The notes under the pieces are model-generated. The model was not told the origin of the DNA, ran no database searches, and was given only the letters and a program-made list of their open reading frames with translations. A stretch of 64,000 bases of DNA from Mesostigma viride (lineage: Eukaryota > Streptophyta > Mesostigmatophyceae > Mesostigmatales > Mesostigmataceae): the NCBI GenBank assembly GCA_009746045.1, contig RPFO01000059.1, positions 2,241,716 through 2,305,715 of the forward strand, in the 5' to 3' direction. Below, piece by piece: positions 1 to 12,654 of the stretch (its first letter is position 1; each line of letters opens with the position of its first letter). The position numbers and the translations under genes were made by a program.

Positions 1-276
1 TCCGTCATGGTAATGTGCTGATGTCATGCTGATGTGTTGATGTCATGTTGATGTGCCATTGTCGTGGTAAGCGGAGTATTAGCTTGTCCCATTATGCTCT
101 TCAGCTTAGCGATTCCAGGCCATGACAATCCAAAATGCCATGGTAGGATGATGATGTTGATGATTATGATGGCTTTAGCTATGCTTGCTTCGTGCCAACT
201 GGTCTTTAATATTTCCTTACAACGATTATGTAAACGAGTATCAACCATTAAATGATCTTCTTACAACTTCCAAAAG
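1..276. other. AT-rich intron-like sequence upstream of the first visible Gemin5 exon
   Basis: This stretch is rich in ATG/TGATG runs and AT, unlike the GC-rich exon that follows. The next open frame is a WD40 blade without its own start, so I read this as the end of an intron. The best acceptor is the AG at 275-276. No conserved coding sequence is visible here. Confidence 0.45.
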
Positions 277-3200
277 GTCTGCTTGCGTGTCAATGCGGGG
301 CTGACGGCGGCCAGGTGTGGGACGTGCGCCCTGACCCGGCCGCGTGCCTGGCGAGCTGCGATGCGCTGCACCAGGGGCGCGTGATGGCATTGGCGTGGAG
401 CCCCGTGTCGCCAAGTGTCGTGCTGAGTGGGGGTGACGACCAGTGCGTGCGCGCGTGGGAGTTCACCGCACCCAGCAAGAGCCGGGGCACCAAGGGGGCG
501 GGCGCGGGCGTGGGCGGCAGTGCCAGGAGTGGGGCCGCGGAGAGGCAGGCCCACAAGGCTGGCCAGGGAGTGGCAGCTGATTCTGGCAACGTGCAGGCGG
601 AGCCCATGAGTAGCGAAACAGCGCATGAGGGGGCACCCACCCTCAGCAACAGTGCATCAAAGGAAATGCCTGCTGGACAGGGTGATGTAGGAAGAGAGGC
701 GCCGCAGACAAATGTGCCTCAGCCGTTGACATCTGGTGACAGCCGCGCGGGTCCTTCACCCCGTGAAGCCAGTGCTGGCGTCCCTGTTGCAGAGGGGGTT
801 GTCGCCCACACGAGCGCGGCGGTGCCACCTGTCAGCATGGCGCCAGCCATGGGCGACGTGCATGCAAGTGCAGGTGGCCCCGCTGATCACGCGGCACTCT
901 CTGGTGTGCGTGGTGAGGAGGCAGACACCTCAGCAGGGGTTGCCAGCACTAGTGGTGCGCCAACGCCCATGGCCACGGCAGGTGTTGTAGCTGTCGACGC
1001 ACCTGCAGCGGGTAATGCGGCGGCTGATGCCCTGCGGAATGCGGTTCCCAACGAGACAGCTGCGCGCCGTGGGGCCGTTTCCCAGGCGGTGACGGATGCA
1101 GGCGCGGGTGCGTCCACAGAGGATGGCTCGAGCCAGCCCGGTGGCCAGGCGGGCCACCTGGCGCACACGAGTGCTGTGGTGGGCTCCCTTCCCACGGTTG
1201 CAGATGCGGCCTCCGGTGGGTCCCAGAGCCAGCCTCCACCGCCAGCTCCCCCGTCGTCATCAGCCAGCAGCAAGCGCAAGAAGAAGGGGGGAGCGGAGGG
1301 AGGCCGGTCGCTGGTGCCAGCACCGGACCCTGCCGTGTGGCTGCGGGGGCACGCGCAGGCGGCATGCTTGGTGGCGACCGAGCGGATGCTAGCAATCAAC
1401 CAAGACTCTGCGTGGCTTGCCAGGGGAGGACTGGGTGGTCGCGATGACCCATCATCCACCGCAGGGGGAGGGGGGGTGCCCTCGCAAGGCGCCACCATAG
1501 CGGGCCGCAGCGGTCTCAAAGCCACCGCCGCCCATGGCCTGGGGTCCCTGGCGGTCCCTGGCGCAGCGATGGACGCGGTGGTGGATGAGGAGCGGGTGCT
1601 GAGGGAGGAAGGGGCGGCGGGGGGGGATGCAGGCGGTGCAGGGGCAGGGGCTGGCCGAGTGTCGCTGATGCGAGCGGCCACGTTGGCCATGTGGCGCGGT
1701 GACATCAGCGGCGTGCTTGCGGCGCTGGCCCATGAGGGGTTTGCTACCAATGCAGGGGAACAAGCGGGTGGGGTTGCCACTGGTGGCAGCACTGGCTTGC
1801 TTACGGGCGACTGGGTCAGCTTGAGCGTTTGTGCGGGGCGTGACGTGTGGGAGCGCGTCGTGAGGGCGTACGCGCGCCAGCTGGAGGCGGCGGGGGAGGT
1901 GCGTGGCGGCTTTTAGACTGATGCGGGGACGTTGGCAGATTTACTGCGGGGTGTGTGGGGTGGCAGGTTGTGAGCATCTATGGGGCGCGATGTCTTGGCA
2001 GTACTTGGTGTTGGCTTGGGCATGTTGGTGCACTGCTGTTTCACACCCCATGATTCTCCATCGAAGCACACACACATTTAGATGAATGAGTGTGCATCGC
2101 TTGGAGGCGTGCATGCTTATATGCCTGAGCCTACGCATGCGCTGACAAACTTCCGCATGCGCTGAAAAGGCCTTGTGCATGCGCTGAAACGCGGGTGCAC
2201 CGCGTTGCTCCCTTGCCCCCGCATCTACCGCCACCTTGCCCCCCCCCCACCAGGTCCACATGGCAGCGCTCCAACTGCTGTCACTGCAGGATGCACATGG
2301 CGCCGTTGGGGTCTACCATAGGGGGGGCCTTCTGCGCGACGCCATAGCGCTGGCGTCGATACGGCTGCTGCCCAGTGACCCGCTCACTCGCGCACTGCAC
2401 CTGGTGAGCGCCGCGGCCCTGTCGTGTGGCGGCCTCTTGTGTGGCGGCCTGCTGATGGCGCACGAAGGATGGGATTGCGCGGACCTGTGCTGCGCTATGA
2501 CATCTTTGCTAAATTATTTTTGCGCCACACGCTTGTTATTCCGTGGAATCAACCCCGCATTCGTGCACGCCAGTCGAGTTCGTTTCGTGTGTCGAGAACG
2601 TTTTGTGCTTGTGCGTGATGTAATATGGGTAGTGCGCTACCGGCTTTGTTGTGATGTTTATAAGCAGGGACCCTTAAGTAGTTATTATCAAAATTTGTGT
2701 GTTGCTTGGAGCGCTGCCCTGCTGTACTCGCCTAGTGGAGCGTATGCACTTCTATGAAGGCAGGGCCCACCAAATCTATGTCCATTGCTGCGGCCGGTTG
2801 CACTCACGCACAAACCCGAACCTCAGGTCACCCTTTGCCCCACTCCCCCCTCTCCCCTCCCCTCCCGTTCAACCCGCGCCAGGAGTATGCGGAGGAGATG
2901 GACAAGGCGGGCCACCATGAGCAGGCGGCCAGCAGCTTCCTAGCCGCGGGCGCCTACTCCCGCGCACTGCAGTCGCTGTCGCACCGGCACGATGAGCTTT
3001 CACGCGGCAACGCGAGCCGGCTGGCGCTGATGCTGCTGACGGCACGCGCGCGCCAGCTGCAGGCGCCGCCGCCTCCGTATCCATCCTCTGCCGCTTCGCA
3101 CGGGCAGGGGCTGGATGTCAGGGCCGAGTGTGACTCCTTCGGTCAGCGCACGCAAGCAACTGTGGGGGGCGAACACTTGGCCACAGAGGCGTGGTCCGCT

Positions 3201-6200
3201 CACGGCGCCGACGGTGATGCACCATTTACTGACCCGTTGGCCGTGCCATGGGACGCGGCGGCACTGCCATCGGCCGTACCCCCGCTCGCAGGGTCGCTGC
3301 CGTCCACCGAGTGGCTTGACTCCTTCTTGGAGCGCTCCCTACATGTGCTGCTGGTATGGTGGTGGTTGCAATTTCTTCCTCGGCTCCCAGCGCTGCTGGT
3401 ATTCGTCTCCAGCCTGACGTGGCTGCGTGTGTCAGCGCCGCATGCTCTGGTCCCCCACCCCACCCCCTCATGTTTGAGATTCTCAGGTTTAAGATCTTGA
3501 GACCCTGGATGTTGGAATTTCTGGTTTAAGATCATCGGGCGGGCTTGGGGCAAAACGATCTTAAAGTAGGTGCAAAAGGTTGCCAAGTCCTGGTTAGTCA
3601 GACGCGACTATGTAATCAGGTTTATCGCCTCAGGTTTAAGATCCTTCAGGTCTCAACTTTAAGGTTGTCAGCCCTGGATCCGATTTCAGGTTTAAGATCT
3701 CAGCCTTGGGTCAGTCAGACCCCATTCTTAAACATGGGGGGGGAAGGGACACTTGGACAAGCATGCAACGACAGTGCCTGGTGCACAGTGCATCCACCCG
3801 CCATTCCATCCAGTGCGGCTTACGAGCACTGGTTGATCTGTGGTTGTGGCTTTGCCAGTAGCTAGGGGCCTTAACCGCTGCGGCAAGATGGTGGCATATG
3901 CATATAACGTTGGCGGTCACTTGGTCTATCAGAGGTCACTTGGTCTATCAGAGGTCACTTGGTCTATCAGAGGTCACTTGGTCTATCAGAGGTCACTTGG
4001 TCTATCAGAGGTCACTTGGTCTATCAGAGGTCACTTGGTCTATCAGAGGTCACTTGGTCTATCAGAGGTCACTTGGTCTATCAGAGGTCACTTGGTCTAT
4101 CAGAGGTCACTTGGTCTATCAGAGGTCACTTGGTCTATCAGAGGTCACTTGGTCTATCAGAGGTCACTTGGTCTATCAGAGGTCACTTGGTCTATCAGAG
4201 GTCACTTGGTCTATCAGAGGTCACTTGGTCTATCAGAGGTCACTTGGTCTATCAGAGGTCACTTGGTCTATCAGAGGTCACTTGGTCTATCAGAGGTCAC
4301 TTGGTCTATCAGAGGTCACTTGGTCTATCAGAGGTCACTTGGTCTATCAGAGGTCACTTGGTCTATCAGAGGTCACTTGGTTCACATGAACCGGTGGCGC
4401 TGCCCTCCACCACTGACATCGTCACCCAAGTGTATGACCTTGCTTGTGACCTTGCTTGTGCCCTCGCCTGTGCCCTCGGTTGTGGTGGCCCAGAGCAACG
4501 ATAGCTGGGCAGAGGCGCAGTGCCTGGTGGACAAGTGGAGGTGGGCGCACGCGGGCACCACTGCTGGCTCCCGCCACCCAAAGCCGTACCCAATGAGCAG
4601 CTCACTTCCCCAGGAGCGGCCAAGCTCACAGAGCGATGCCGCGGCGCCGCGTGCACCATCGTCACAACCCACCTCGGTGCCTCCCATGCTGCCCCGTGGC
4701 AGTGCGCCAGCACCACCCTTGCCCAGCCGCCCGTTGGCCCACCCCGGCCCGTCCGTCAGAGCCGTGAAGGGGCGCGGATCGCTGCTGCTTGCCGCGTGCC
4801 AGCTGCTGGCCTCCTGCGAAGAGTATGCACGCAGCGCGGCACCTGACCTGATGGGATGGCTTTGTGTTGAATTTATGGCTGGGTGTTGATCAGGGATGGC
4901 GGGGGGCGTGCGAGCTGGTTTGGACGAAAAATGGCACTCCTAATCAATACCTGGTTTAGGTCAATAGGTACACATTGAGATTCCTGTTCATGGCTACATA
5001 CTTGGTTCAAGGATTCCTGTCCGTTGGTCCTCATTGGGATTCGGGTCCTTTGAGACACCGTCTCCCTGTCATGTTTGCATTTCGTCTCCAGGGTTTGATT
5101 GGAGCCATCCACGCAGGTTGCGTACGCGGGCACCCCAGCTCACCATGCACGTTCATGCCTATGTAAAGCAGTGGCAAGACCTTGGCAAAACCTTGTTTTT
5201 GTAGTAAGGTCATAGCACAGGGATACACACCGGCATGCATACCAGAGCCATGATCAGTGTTTTATGTTTCATCCGTTTCATCCGGTTCATCCGGTACCAT
5301 TCATCCGTTTGCCTCGTGCGAGTGGGGCTGATGGTCTGTCCAGTGGCGTTGACGGGTGCCAGCTGGCCACAGGGGCGATTGCTCGCCATTTTGCCGCCAC
5401 CCCGCGTTGATCCTCTTTCGCTTCACTACCGACACGTGCTGTGCGGTGGGTGTGTCGACAAGGGGGTGTTCTGTTGCGGGCACTGTGTTTGTGTCATGAA
5501 TGATGCGATGATGTGAGGACATTCATGGGATGACGTGATGGCACGCATGCAACACACCCACACGCATGCGTGCTTGTTGCATGCATGGGACCACGTGATG
5601 ACATATATGATGACGGCAATTCGCATTGGTCGCGCGTGTGCAGGTTCCTGGGTGCCGACGCCAGCAGCCACGTTGGGGGGGGGGACGAGGGCGACACCCT
5701 GCGCGAGCTGGCGGCGTGGGTCAGGGAGGCGCACCCGACGGCCACCAGCTGTCACGAGTGGATGGACCAGCACACATGTCAGCTGCGAGGGGTGGGCCGG
5801 TCCGGCGCGCGGTCAGCCCTTCCCTCACGCTGTAAGGACGACAGCGACGCCGCAAACAGCATGTCCCGCCGCAGCAACGGCAGCAGCCCCAGTTTGTTAT
5901 ACCCACGCCCACCGGCGCGTGCAAGCAGCTTCACGGCGGGCCAAGCGGCGCCCGCTGGGTCGACCCTCCACCCGGAACGCTGCCTGTTCGCCCACCTGTG
6001 CCGTGCGTGGCGAGGAATTTGCACGGAGGACGTGACAGGCGACACGTGGCCGCTCCACGCGCACGGCCCTCAGGGCGTGCACCGTCGGCAGGTTGCTGGG
6101 GAGTGGGGCTTGTCGCTGACCCCCTTTGCGCAGGGCGCGTATGGCGTGCTGGTGCGCGCGGGTGCGGCGGGCGATCGACCACGCCAGAGGCTGAGGGGGG

Positions 6201-9200
6201 AGATGGCGCGACGCCTCTGCCTCAGGTGAGTGCTCTGGATAGGTGGGTGCGCTGCTTAGGTGGGTGCTCTGCCTCTGGTGGGTGCTTTTGTTAGATGGGT
6301 CCTGTGCTGAGGTGGATGCTCTGCCTCAGTCAGACGTTGCTTCTGGTGGCCGCTACCCTGAAGCCGTGGGAAACTTTCTCCCTGGCGCCGGTGTTTGGCC
6401 GACGGAATGTTTGTCATGTCTAGTGTCATGTCGTGCGGTGGAACTCACCTGGTTGTGGTGTCGCAACGTGGGGACCTAGCCGGGTACGGTAGTTGCTTGG
6501 CTGACAGGATTGTGTGTCGGCTTGTGTAGTGGCACGCCCCTACCTCTGCATGTGCTTGTGGCAGGAGCGACCCGTGGGCTTGCGCCTTCTGTATGGCAGA
6601 GAGGGCATTCCACCTGCTTGTGTTTGCTGGCGACTGAGCCAACGCGTTTGCCCCATCCCACTATGCGGGCGCTCACATGACCTGCCTGTTTTCTATACCC
6701 TGTGCCCCATGCCCATCAAACGTCTCCTGCCCCGGCAGCTTTCTGGCGCACCTGATCGGCCGCCCCACGCTGGCGCTCTGGCACACCATCTCCGCGCTGT
6801 CCGCCTGCCACAAGTAAGTGCCAGGTGGCGACCCGAGGTCCTTTCCCCCCCTTTTGCTACAGACTGTGTCCGGGCTAATTTGGGGGGGGGGGGAGGCCGT
6901 GGGATTAGCAGGGACAGGCCTGCAAGCTTTCCGGCACCGCGCTCCGATGCGTCCTTATAAAGGGCATCCCCTGCGGGTTTCCAGGGCTGCGGCAACACAG
7001 CTTGGCACCATCCACCCGCATGGTGTTGTGATCTCCCTCGGTAGCGCGTGCGTGGCACGGGACCATGCGCGGAACCATGTCCGCAGCAGAGTCGTCCCGA
7101 ACACCGCGTGGCACCCCCCCGGTTCCGGCCGTTCAAACGCTGTGTCAGTTTTTGTTCCCAACCTTCATCCCACCAATTCCTCTGCCTGAATTCTCAATTC
7201 TGCGTCCTCCCCTGTCGGTCTGTCACGGCCCCTCCCTCACCGTGCACCCGTGTCCCCCCCGCAGGCGCGCCGCCTACGGGTCCCTGGCGCGCATGGTGCA
7301 GGCGCTGCACGGCACCTGGCCAGGGTGGGCCGGATCCGCCGACCCCGCGCCGTCAAGCGCGGAGGGGGAGGCCTCAGCGGGGGAGATGGACGCGGGTCAT
7401 GCGGATCCTCCCTCCCCGCTGGAGCTGGAACTGGCCAAGTGCCGCCGCTGCCTGGACGGCTTCGCCGCGTTTGGGGAGCTGCATGGCTTGTGGTCGCGCC
7501 ACCGTTGCGACAATGCAGCGGCCACAACTGCAGGTGCCTCAAATGCACCGAGCTCACCTATGGGGCGGGCGACGGCAGGCGGTTGCCAGGGTCTTGGGGT
7601 CCATAAGGGGGATGGGACAGCTGGCGTTGCCCCGACGCATCTCGCCGACACCTCAGCGCTTGCAGCCAGCGCAGCCGTCGCGGCGCAAGCACAGCTTCTG
7701 CCCGCGGCTGCATCTAGCGTCGCCGCGCCATCAGCTGCCACCTGCGAGGAGCGCCGAGTGCTGGCGTCCGTAGCTCGCCTGGCCCCGCGCCTGCTGCTGC
7801 CGGCCTACGGTGTCCACCACGCCACGCTCACCATGCAGGCACTGCTGGACCTGGGCGCGCATTTCCTGGCCGACAAGCTGACCGGGGCAGAGGCAACGCG
7901 ATCCTGGCGGCAGGAGGGCTTGGCTGTGGATGATGGCGGCGGTGCGGCGGGTGGTGGCTGGTGGAAGAATGAGCCTGCCGTGTTGCTGGTCATGATGGCG
8001 GAGAGGGGAGACGAGGAGGAAGCGACAGCTGGCAGCGCGCCAGCTGGCGTCGATGGGGCAGCCACGGTGATGGAAGCGGCGCACCCAGTCGCACAGGAGG
8101 GGGTGCCGCAACACCAAGAGGGGCAGTGGGACTGTGGCGTTCGTGTCAGCCCTGCCTCGCTCAACCCTTCCCCCCTTGCGTTCGCAGCAACGGCCGCCCC
8201 TGCGACCGCCAGCACAACATCGGGCGCTGCCACCGCCAGAACTGACAGGGCGGCGCCAGATGGCGGCGCGCAGGCATCTGCGCCGGTGTTCCCAGCGCGT
8301 GGCGACATGCTGGCGGTGCCCTGCCCTCCAGGTATCGCACGTCTGCGCGTTGCGGCGGGAGGGGCGGCCGTTGTGGATGCAGTCAGTGCGCTCGGTGTGC
8401 TGGAACTGTACAGCACCTTTCTTGGGCAGCGGCTGAGGGATGGGGCGCTCTGGGGCGCAGGTTGGGGCATGCGGCAGCAGCCAGCACGATGCGCATGTCC
8501 CGCACGCACTGGCTGCCAGCAAGGGAGTGGCGATGGCATGGCTGGGAACGCTAGTGGCGGTGGCAGCACGATGTCGGCTCCGCGCAGCAGTGATGTGGAC
8601 AAGGCGAGTGCAAGCATGGCAGGTGGGGCCGTGGGGGAGGGGTTGGTTGGGGTGCCAAGCGTCCAACCCGCCGCCTCTATGGACGCGGGTGCGGGGCGAT
8701 CGCCTGCCCACATGGCGGCGCTGGATGGCAGCGCAAGTGGTGAAGGCGGTGCAGATTTCGGCATTTGCAGGCGCTTGTCTGCTGAGCTGGCACGTGCCGC
8801 GGGCCAGCTGTCGGCAGCGGAAGGGTGCCCCCGCGTGTGCCTTGCTGCGCTCCAGCAGGCGTCCACAGCACTGGCGTCCCTGCCCGGGCTGGTGATGGGC
8901 CAGAGAAGGGCAGGTGGCAACTATCCCGCGGAGGGTGGCGTGGGCAGGGACGGCGGAGGCCACGGTGCTTGCACGGCTGAATGCGTTGGGGTGGACTCGT
9001 GGATGCTAGCGGTGCCTCACCATGACGCGCAGGATGGTTGGTGCCCCAGCGGGCAGGTGCCTTCTAATGACACGGACTGGCAGCTACTGCCGTTCCCCTC
9101 CCCTCTCCAGTCAGCGGCGATGATGTGGGACCTGCTGGGCGCGTGCCCGCACCATGCCACCCTGGAGCGCATGAGGGCGTCGCCACCTGTTACGGGGACC

Positions 9201-11360
9201 AGCGGTAAGATCGCTCTGCCCTGGCTAACCAGGGTGCAACCAGGCGGCCATGCAGAGAATGTGCTGGCTACCACTAGTGGGCCGCTGGGTGTGGGTAGCT
9301 CAGAGCGAGCAGTGGAGGATGGGGGAGGGGGGATGGGTGGCGGCCGGGCGGGCGGCGGCCTACCGGCCAACCGTGCCTGCCTTCTCCAGCTCGTCTCAAA
9401 ATGGGGCCTCCACTTTGCCACCTGCGACGCCCAGCGCGCATGCTTCATGCTCCCTGGGCGTGTATCTGTGAGCCGACGACCGCGCGAACCGGGTGCGGGC
9501 AGTCCCCTTGGGTTGATACGAGGGGGGGATGAGGGGCGGGGCGACAAGGATGCGCCGGTGTTTAGTTTCGCGCAAGAGCAGCGGAGGCTCATGCTGCTGC
9601 AGCAACAGCAACAGCAACAGCCGCCCCTGTCGCCACAGCCAGGGCAGTCGCCGCAGGTGGTTGTTGCAGGCACCCCCTTGTGTGTGTCAGTTGCGGCAGG
9701 GCTCAACGATGAGGCAGATAGGAGCGTGTTGTCACCGTCACCGCCACCGCCCGCGCTGGTCGAAGTCCGCACACCCAGCTCCCCCTTGAAACCCGCGGCC
9801 GCGCTGGGTTCAAGGGAGCCAGGCGCGAGCGATGGCATAAGAGCAAGCGCAGTAGCCAATGTGACAGCAACATCATCGGCACCATCCCTGCTTGCACAAG
9901 ACAAGGCGGCCACTGAGGCGTTCCTGGGAGTTGTCTCTGCATGTGTCGATGCTGGCACACACGCGGATGCCGCATCGCCAGCAACGCTCACGTTGCCACA
10001 CCCGGCCAATCCTTCCTGCGGATCGCCTCTGGTGGCCCAGTCAGGCGCCTTGCATCCGTCACTGGGGGCTATTGAGGCAAACACGTCGGCGCAGGCAGCG
10101 CTCGGAGCGCAGAGGACCGCTGACACGGACGCGGCGCACGCACGAGGGGGGGAGGAGGAGCTTCTGTTTCGGGTGGCAACAGGTGGCGCGGCAGCAGATG
10201 GTGCGCATAGCATCGCAGCAGATGGGGAGGGTGCATCGTCGCACGTCACCCACCGCTACACTCGTGAGGCACTGCTGCGTCTGCACGACGACATGGATGA
10301 GGGGGTGGCTGCCGCGTACGTGCTTGCTTGTTTGGGCAAACGTTGTATGTTTGCCGGGCCACCGTTGTATTTTTACTGGGCTACTGTTGCGCCCTCACCA
10401 TGAGCCGCCATGATGCTTGTGCCACTGCCATGCATGCTTGTTGATGCAAGTGCACACATGCCATGCCTGCTTGTTGATGCTGGCACACATGCCATGCATG
10501 CTTGTTCATGCTTGCTCACATGCCATGCATGCTTGTTGGTGCTTGCACACGTGTAGTGCATGCATTTTCCCGTCGTACGGAACCATGTGCAAGCATGCAG
10601 GCAGTTTGTGCAGGCAATCCCTCATGCAGCCGCCACCTGTATCACCCCATTGTACAGCACCCCCCGACTCGCACATGCCGTGGCCTTCGCAACGCCTACC
10701 TCCCATGCGCAAACCAGGCAAGCATATGATACACACACCAGGGGTTGTGGTGGGCCCTCACTTCCACCCTACGGGCTTATGTGAGCGGGATGCGGGTCAA
10801 GGGCGCAGGCTGGCCGGCAAAACTTGGGGAGTGACGGCCATGGTCTTGGCAGGAAGGGTGTTCTTGGTTGTTCAAGTGAAGGCTCTGCAGATACTAGAAA
10901 TGGAGCCAGTCGTAATGCACTGCAGGCCATGCGCATAAATCTGCAAGTGACAGAATAGACCACTTTTGTCATTGTGGTGTCCAACTTCTCCTTTGCTTTC
11001 TTTCATCGCGAATGGTGGCCCACTTGGCGCAGAGTCCCTATCTGCAAAAAATGTAATTCTTTTTCCCTTTGGAGTTGCCTGGTACCAACTGAATAGCTGC
11101 ATGCATGTGCCTTCTGGGTGTTCCTGTCCTCACCGTGCAGGTGCCCTGAGGCCAGGGCAGCAGCCGCAAGCCTTATGGAGGAGTTGCCAGATGACGATGG
11201 TGATTTTTGCACGGAAGGTGCTGCGGGTTCCAGAGGTGGGCATTCACGTAGTAGGGGTGCTTTTGCAGGCAGGGGAAGGGCAGCAGGAAGGGGAAGAGGA
11301 AGAGGGAGAGGAGGCATGCATGCTACCCACGTGGGGAGCAGTCCAGACACAGGCCATTAG
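277..11360 (+). CDS. GEMIN5: Gemin5-like SMN-complex protein (5' end outside window)
   Basis: Gemin5 binds snRNA through WD40 repeats and scaffolds snRNP assembly in the cytoplasm. I infer exons 277-1898, 2254-2403, 2883-3353, 4494-4822, 5644-6225, 6739-6813, 7265-10315 and 11141-11360. All have GT/AG ends and matching phases, giving 2165 codons plus stop. The first exon ends the WD40 part (GGQVWDVR, then VLSGGDDQCVRAWEF), followed by a ~270-residue Ala/Gly linker. Next comes the Gemin5 helical core: MWRGDISGVLAALA, then AIALASIRLLPSDP in exon 2, EYAEEMDKAGHHEQAA in exon 3, and HVLL joined to SNDSWAEAQCLV across the exon 3/4 junction. Exons 6-7 match the C-terminal helices (FLAHLIGRPTLALWH, CLDGFAAFGELHGLW). 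Exon 7 is unusually large and low-complexity. The last exon ends in an RG-rich tail. Family call is firm; exon 1 start and linker limits are less sure. Confidence 0.85.
3483..3701 (+). repeat. Scattered copies of a TCAGGTTTAAGATC motif in Gemin5 intron 3
   Basis: The motif TCAGGTTTAAGATC or a one-base variant occurs at about 3483, 3521, 3631 and 3688, with a partial reverse copy near 3558. The spacing is irregular, so this is not a tandem array. It lies in the intron between exons 3 and 4. No function is evident. Confidence 0.6.
3915..4380. repeat. 19-bp minisatellite, about 24 copies, in Gemin5 intron 3
   Basis: The unit CTTGGTCTATCAGAGGTCA repeats head to tail with almost no variation. Because 19 is not a multiple of 3 the array is open in all three plus frames, which creates long artificial reading frames. 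It sits in the intron between exon 3 (ending 3353) and exon 4 (starting 4494). The near-identity of copies points to recent expansion. Confidence 0.97.
10415..10560. repeat. ~31-bp degenerate tandem repeat in the last Gemin5 intron
   Basis: Four imperfect units built around TGCCATGCATGCTTGTT follow each other, each ending in a CACACA-like run. They are rich in GCATGC palindromes. They lie in the intron between exon 7 (ending 10315) and exon 8 (starting 11141). Confidence 0.8.
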
Positions 11361-11408
11361 AGACCGTTTAGAAATCGAGGTCCATGATCCATGGAAGGTG
11401 GCTAAATT

Positions 11409-11413
11409 GTAAG
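11409..11413 (+). terminator. TGTAA poly(A) signal candidate for the Gemin5-like gene
   Basis: TGTAA lies about 50 bases after the TAG stop at 11358-11360. This pentamer is the usual poly(A) signal of chlorophyte algae, which fits the gene model and supports a green-algal origin. A pentamer can occur by chance. Confidence 0.45.
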
Positions 11414-11544
11414 GATACTTGCTAGAGGTCAGTCTTGGTGCAAAAGAAGATTTTCAAAAGCATGCAGTGCGTGTCATAACCATGTTTGATTTTGTCTCAT
11501 CTATTTTTTTTTTCTGTCTGCTCATTTTATAGTTATGTTGCGGC

Positions 11545-11740
11545 GGGATTAAGGGGACGCCGGGATGGGACGGTTGGGAATTCTTTCGCGCCAAAAAATT
11601 CGCGCCGGTACCGACGGTATCTCCGGACCGTGAAGTCGTGGTGCACAACGCGCGCGCACCTCGGGCGGAGGTGCCATGCATGGCGACGCGCGTTCCGTAA
11701 AAACTTGCCTAGTCGGGCAAGCAACAGCAGAAAAAATTAT
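11545..11740 (+). repeat. Dispersed repeat, diverged copy of 38085-38260
   Basis: The plus strand here resembles the minus strand of 38085-38260. Shared blocks include CGCGCCAAAAAA followed by a GGTACC-like stretch, ACCGTGAAG/A-GTGG and a CGCGC-rich segment. Both copies can be read as a basic peptide with RTVKS followed by CT and RA. About 60% similarity by eye; I do not recognise the family. Confidence 0.5.
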
Positions 11741-11938
11741 GCCGATGATTTAATTTGATGTTCTAATGTGACGTTCCATAGCCAAATACGCACTGTTTGA
11801 AATTAACGAAGCCTCTCTTGATACACATTTGCACGGGGGTCTAATCCGAAAATCTGGCCGCGATGAATAATTTAGAATGCATGCCTGCGACGGTAACAAT
11901 CAAGTTAATTAATTGATTAATTAATTAGTTAATTAATA

Positions 11939-12650
11939 GACACGTGAATGCATCACGTGAGTGCATAAGTCGATCCTCAGTGGGAGCGGAACATGGGATT
12001 GAATGGCCGGATGATGTAAGCTATCTAGGTCCTAGTTGCAGGCCGGGTTGTGGGCACGACGGCCTGAATCGCTATGAATGCCATACGCGGTCACATGCGG
12101 AGCCCCCACAGACTTGGGGGTGGTCCCCTACATCACTACTTGCCATCTATCCTTGCGCACCATCTGCCTCCATATTACAGACAAACCAGGAGGCTGCCCG
12201 GGTGTGAGCCCGTCACGTCTAGGGTAGCACATGTCCATGCCGAGTCTATCACGGAAAGTCCACGGGTGGCGGCCCTGCCGCGTGTGGCATGGGGCACGCC
12301 AGGTGAGGACATAACGCCCAGGCTGGGCGGGCTTGGTGCCAGCTATGAGCTAGTCTATCTGATGTGTCAGCCTGATCTGTGCGGGCCAGGTGCCCGGCTA
12401 GGCCCATGCAGGCTCCTGTGCCTAAGAATATGGGAAACATAGGGCAAATCAGCGTACAAATCCTCATTATTAATGTGCAAACCAAAGGGTACGATGTTGT
12501 GCATTATTAATGTGCAAACCAAAGGGCCTTGCGCAGCATCTTGGTGACGTTGCCGTCGAGCCGTTGCTCCAGCTTCTGCGTCCGGTGTCCTGGTCTCGGC
12601 GCCGTAGGTCAGGATCGTCAGAATGACGACCTTGAAGAGGTCACGCTGTT
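11939..12650 (-). mobile_element. LINE ORF2 C-terminal fragment and 3' end, minus strand
   Basis: Read on the minus strand, 12645-12525 encodes LFKVVILTILTYGAET, the ORF2 C-terminal motif also at 43220. After a gap, 12430-12310 encodes GHLARTDQADTSDRLAH, equivalent to GHLARTNQVDTS at 43440. A 3' non-coding part of ~370 bases follows and ends in TCACGTGTCTA next to a TTAATTAA run at 11910-11938. The 370-base part recurs at 46957-47330. The copy is 5'-truncated and frameshifted. Confidence 0.75.
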
Positions 12651-12654
12651 GTGC

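Noticed and set aside
887-1792. 301-codon minus-strand ORF
   Set aside because: Shadow of the Ala/Gly-rich linker in Gemin5 exon 1.
3915-4380. Possible CRISPR array
   Set aside because: The repeats are directly tandem with no spacers, and the context is an intron of a eukaryotic gene.
3840-4889. A 349-codon ORF with 19-residue repeats
   Set aside because: It is the translation of the 19-bp minisatellite in a Gemin5 intron. Only its last part (from 4494) is exon sequence.
7731-8963. 410-codon minus-strand ORF opposite Gemin5 exon 7
   Set aside because: GC-rich antisense shadow. The plus frame carries the family motifs and correct splice phases.
9017-10249. 410-codon minus-strand ORF opposite Gemin5 exon 7
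   Set aside because: Same reason; low-complexity Ala/Ser/Pro with no recognisable domain.
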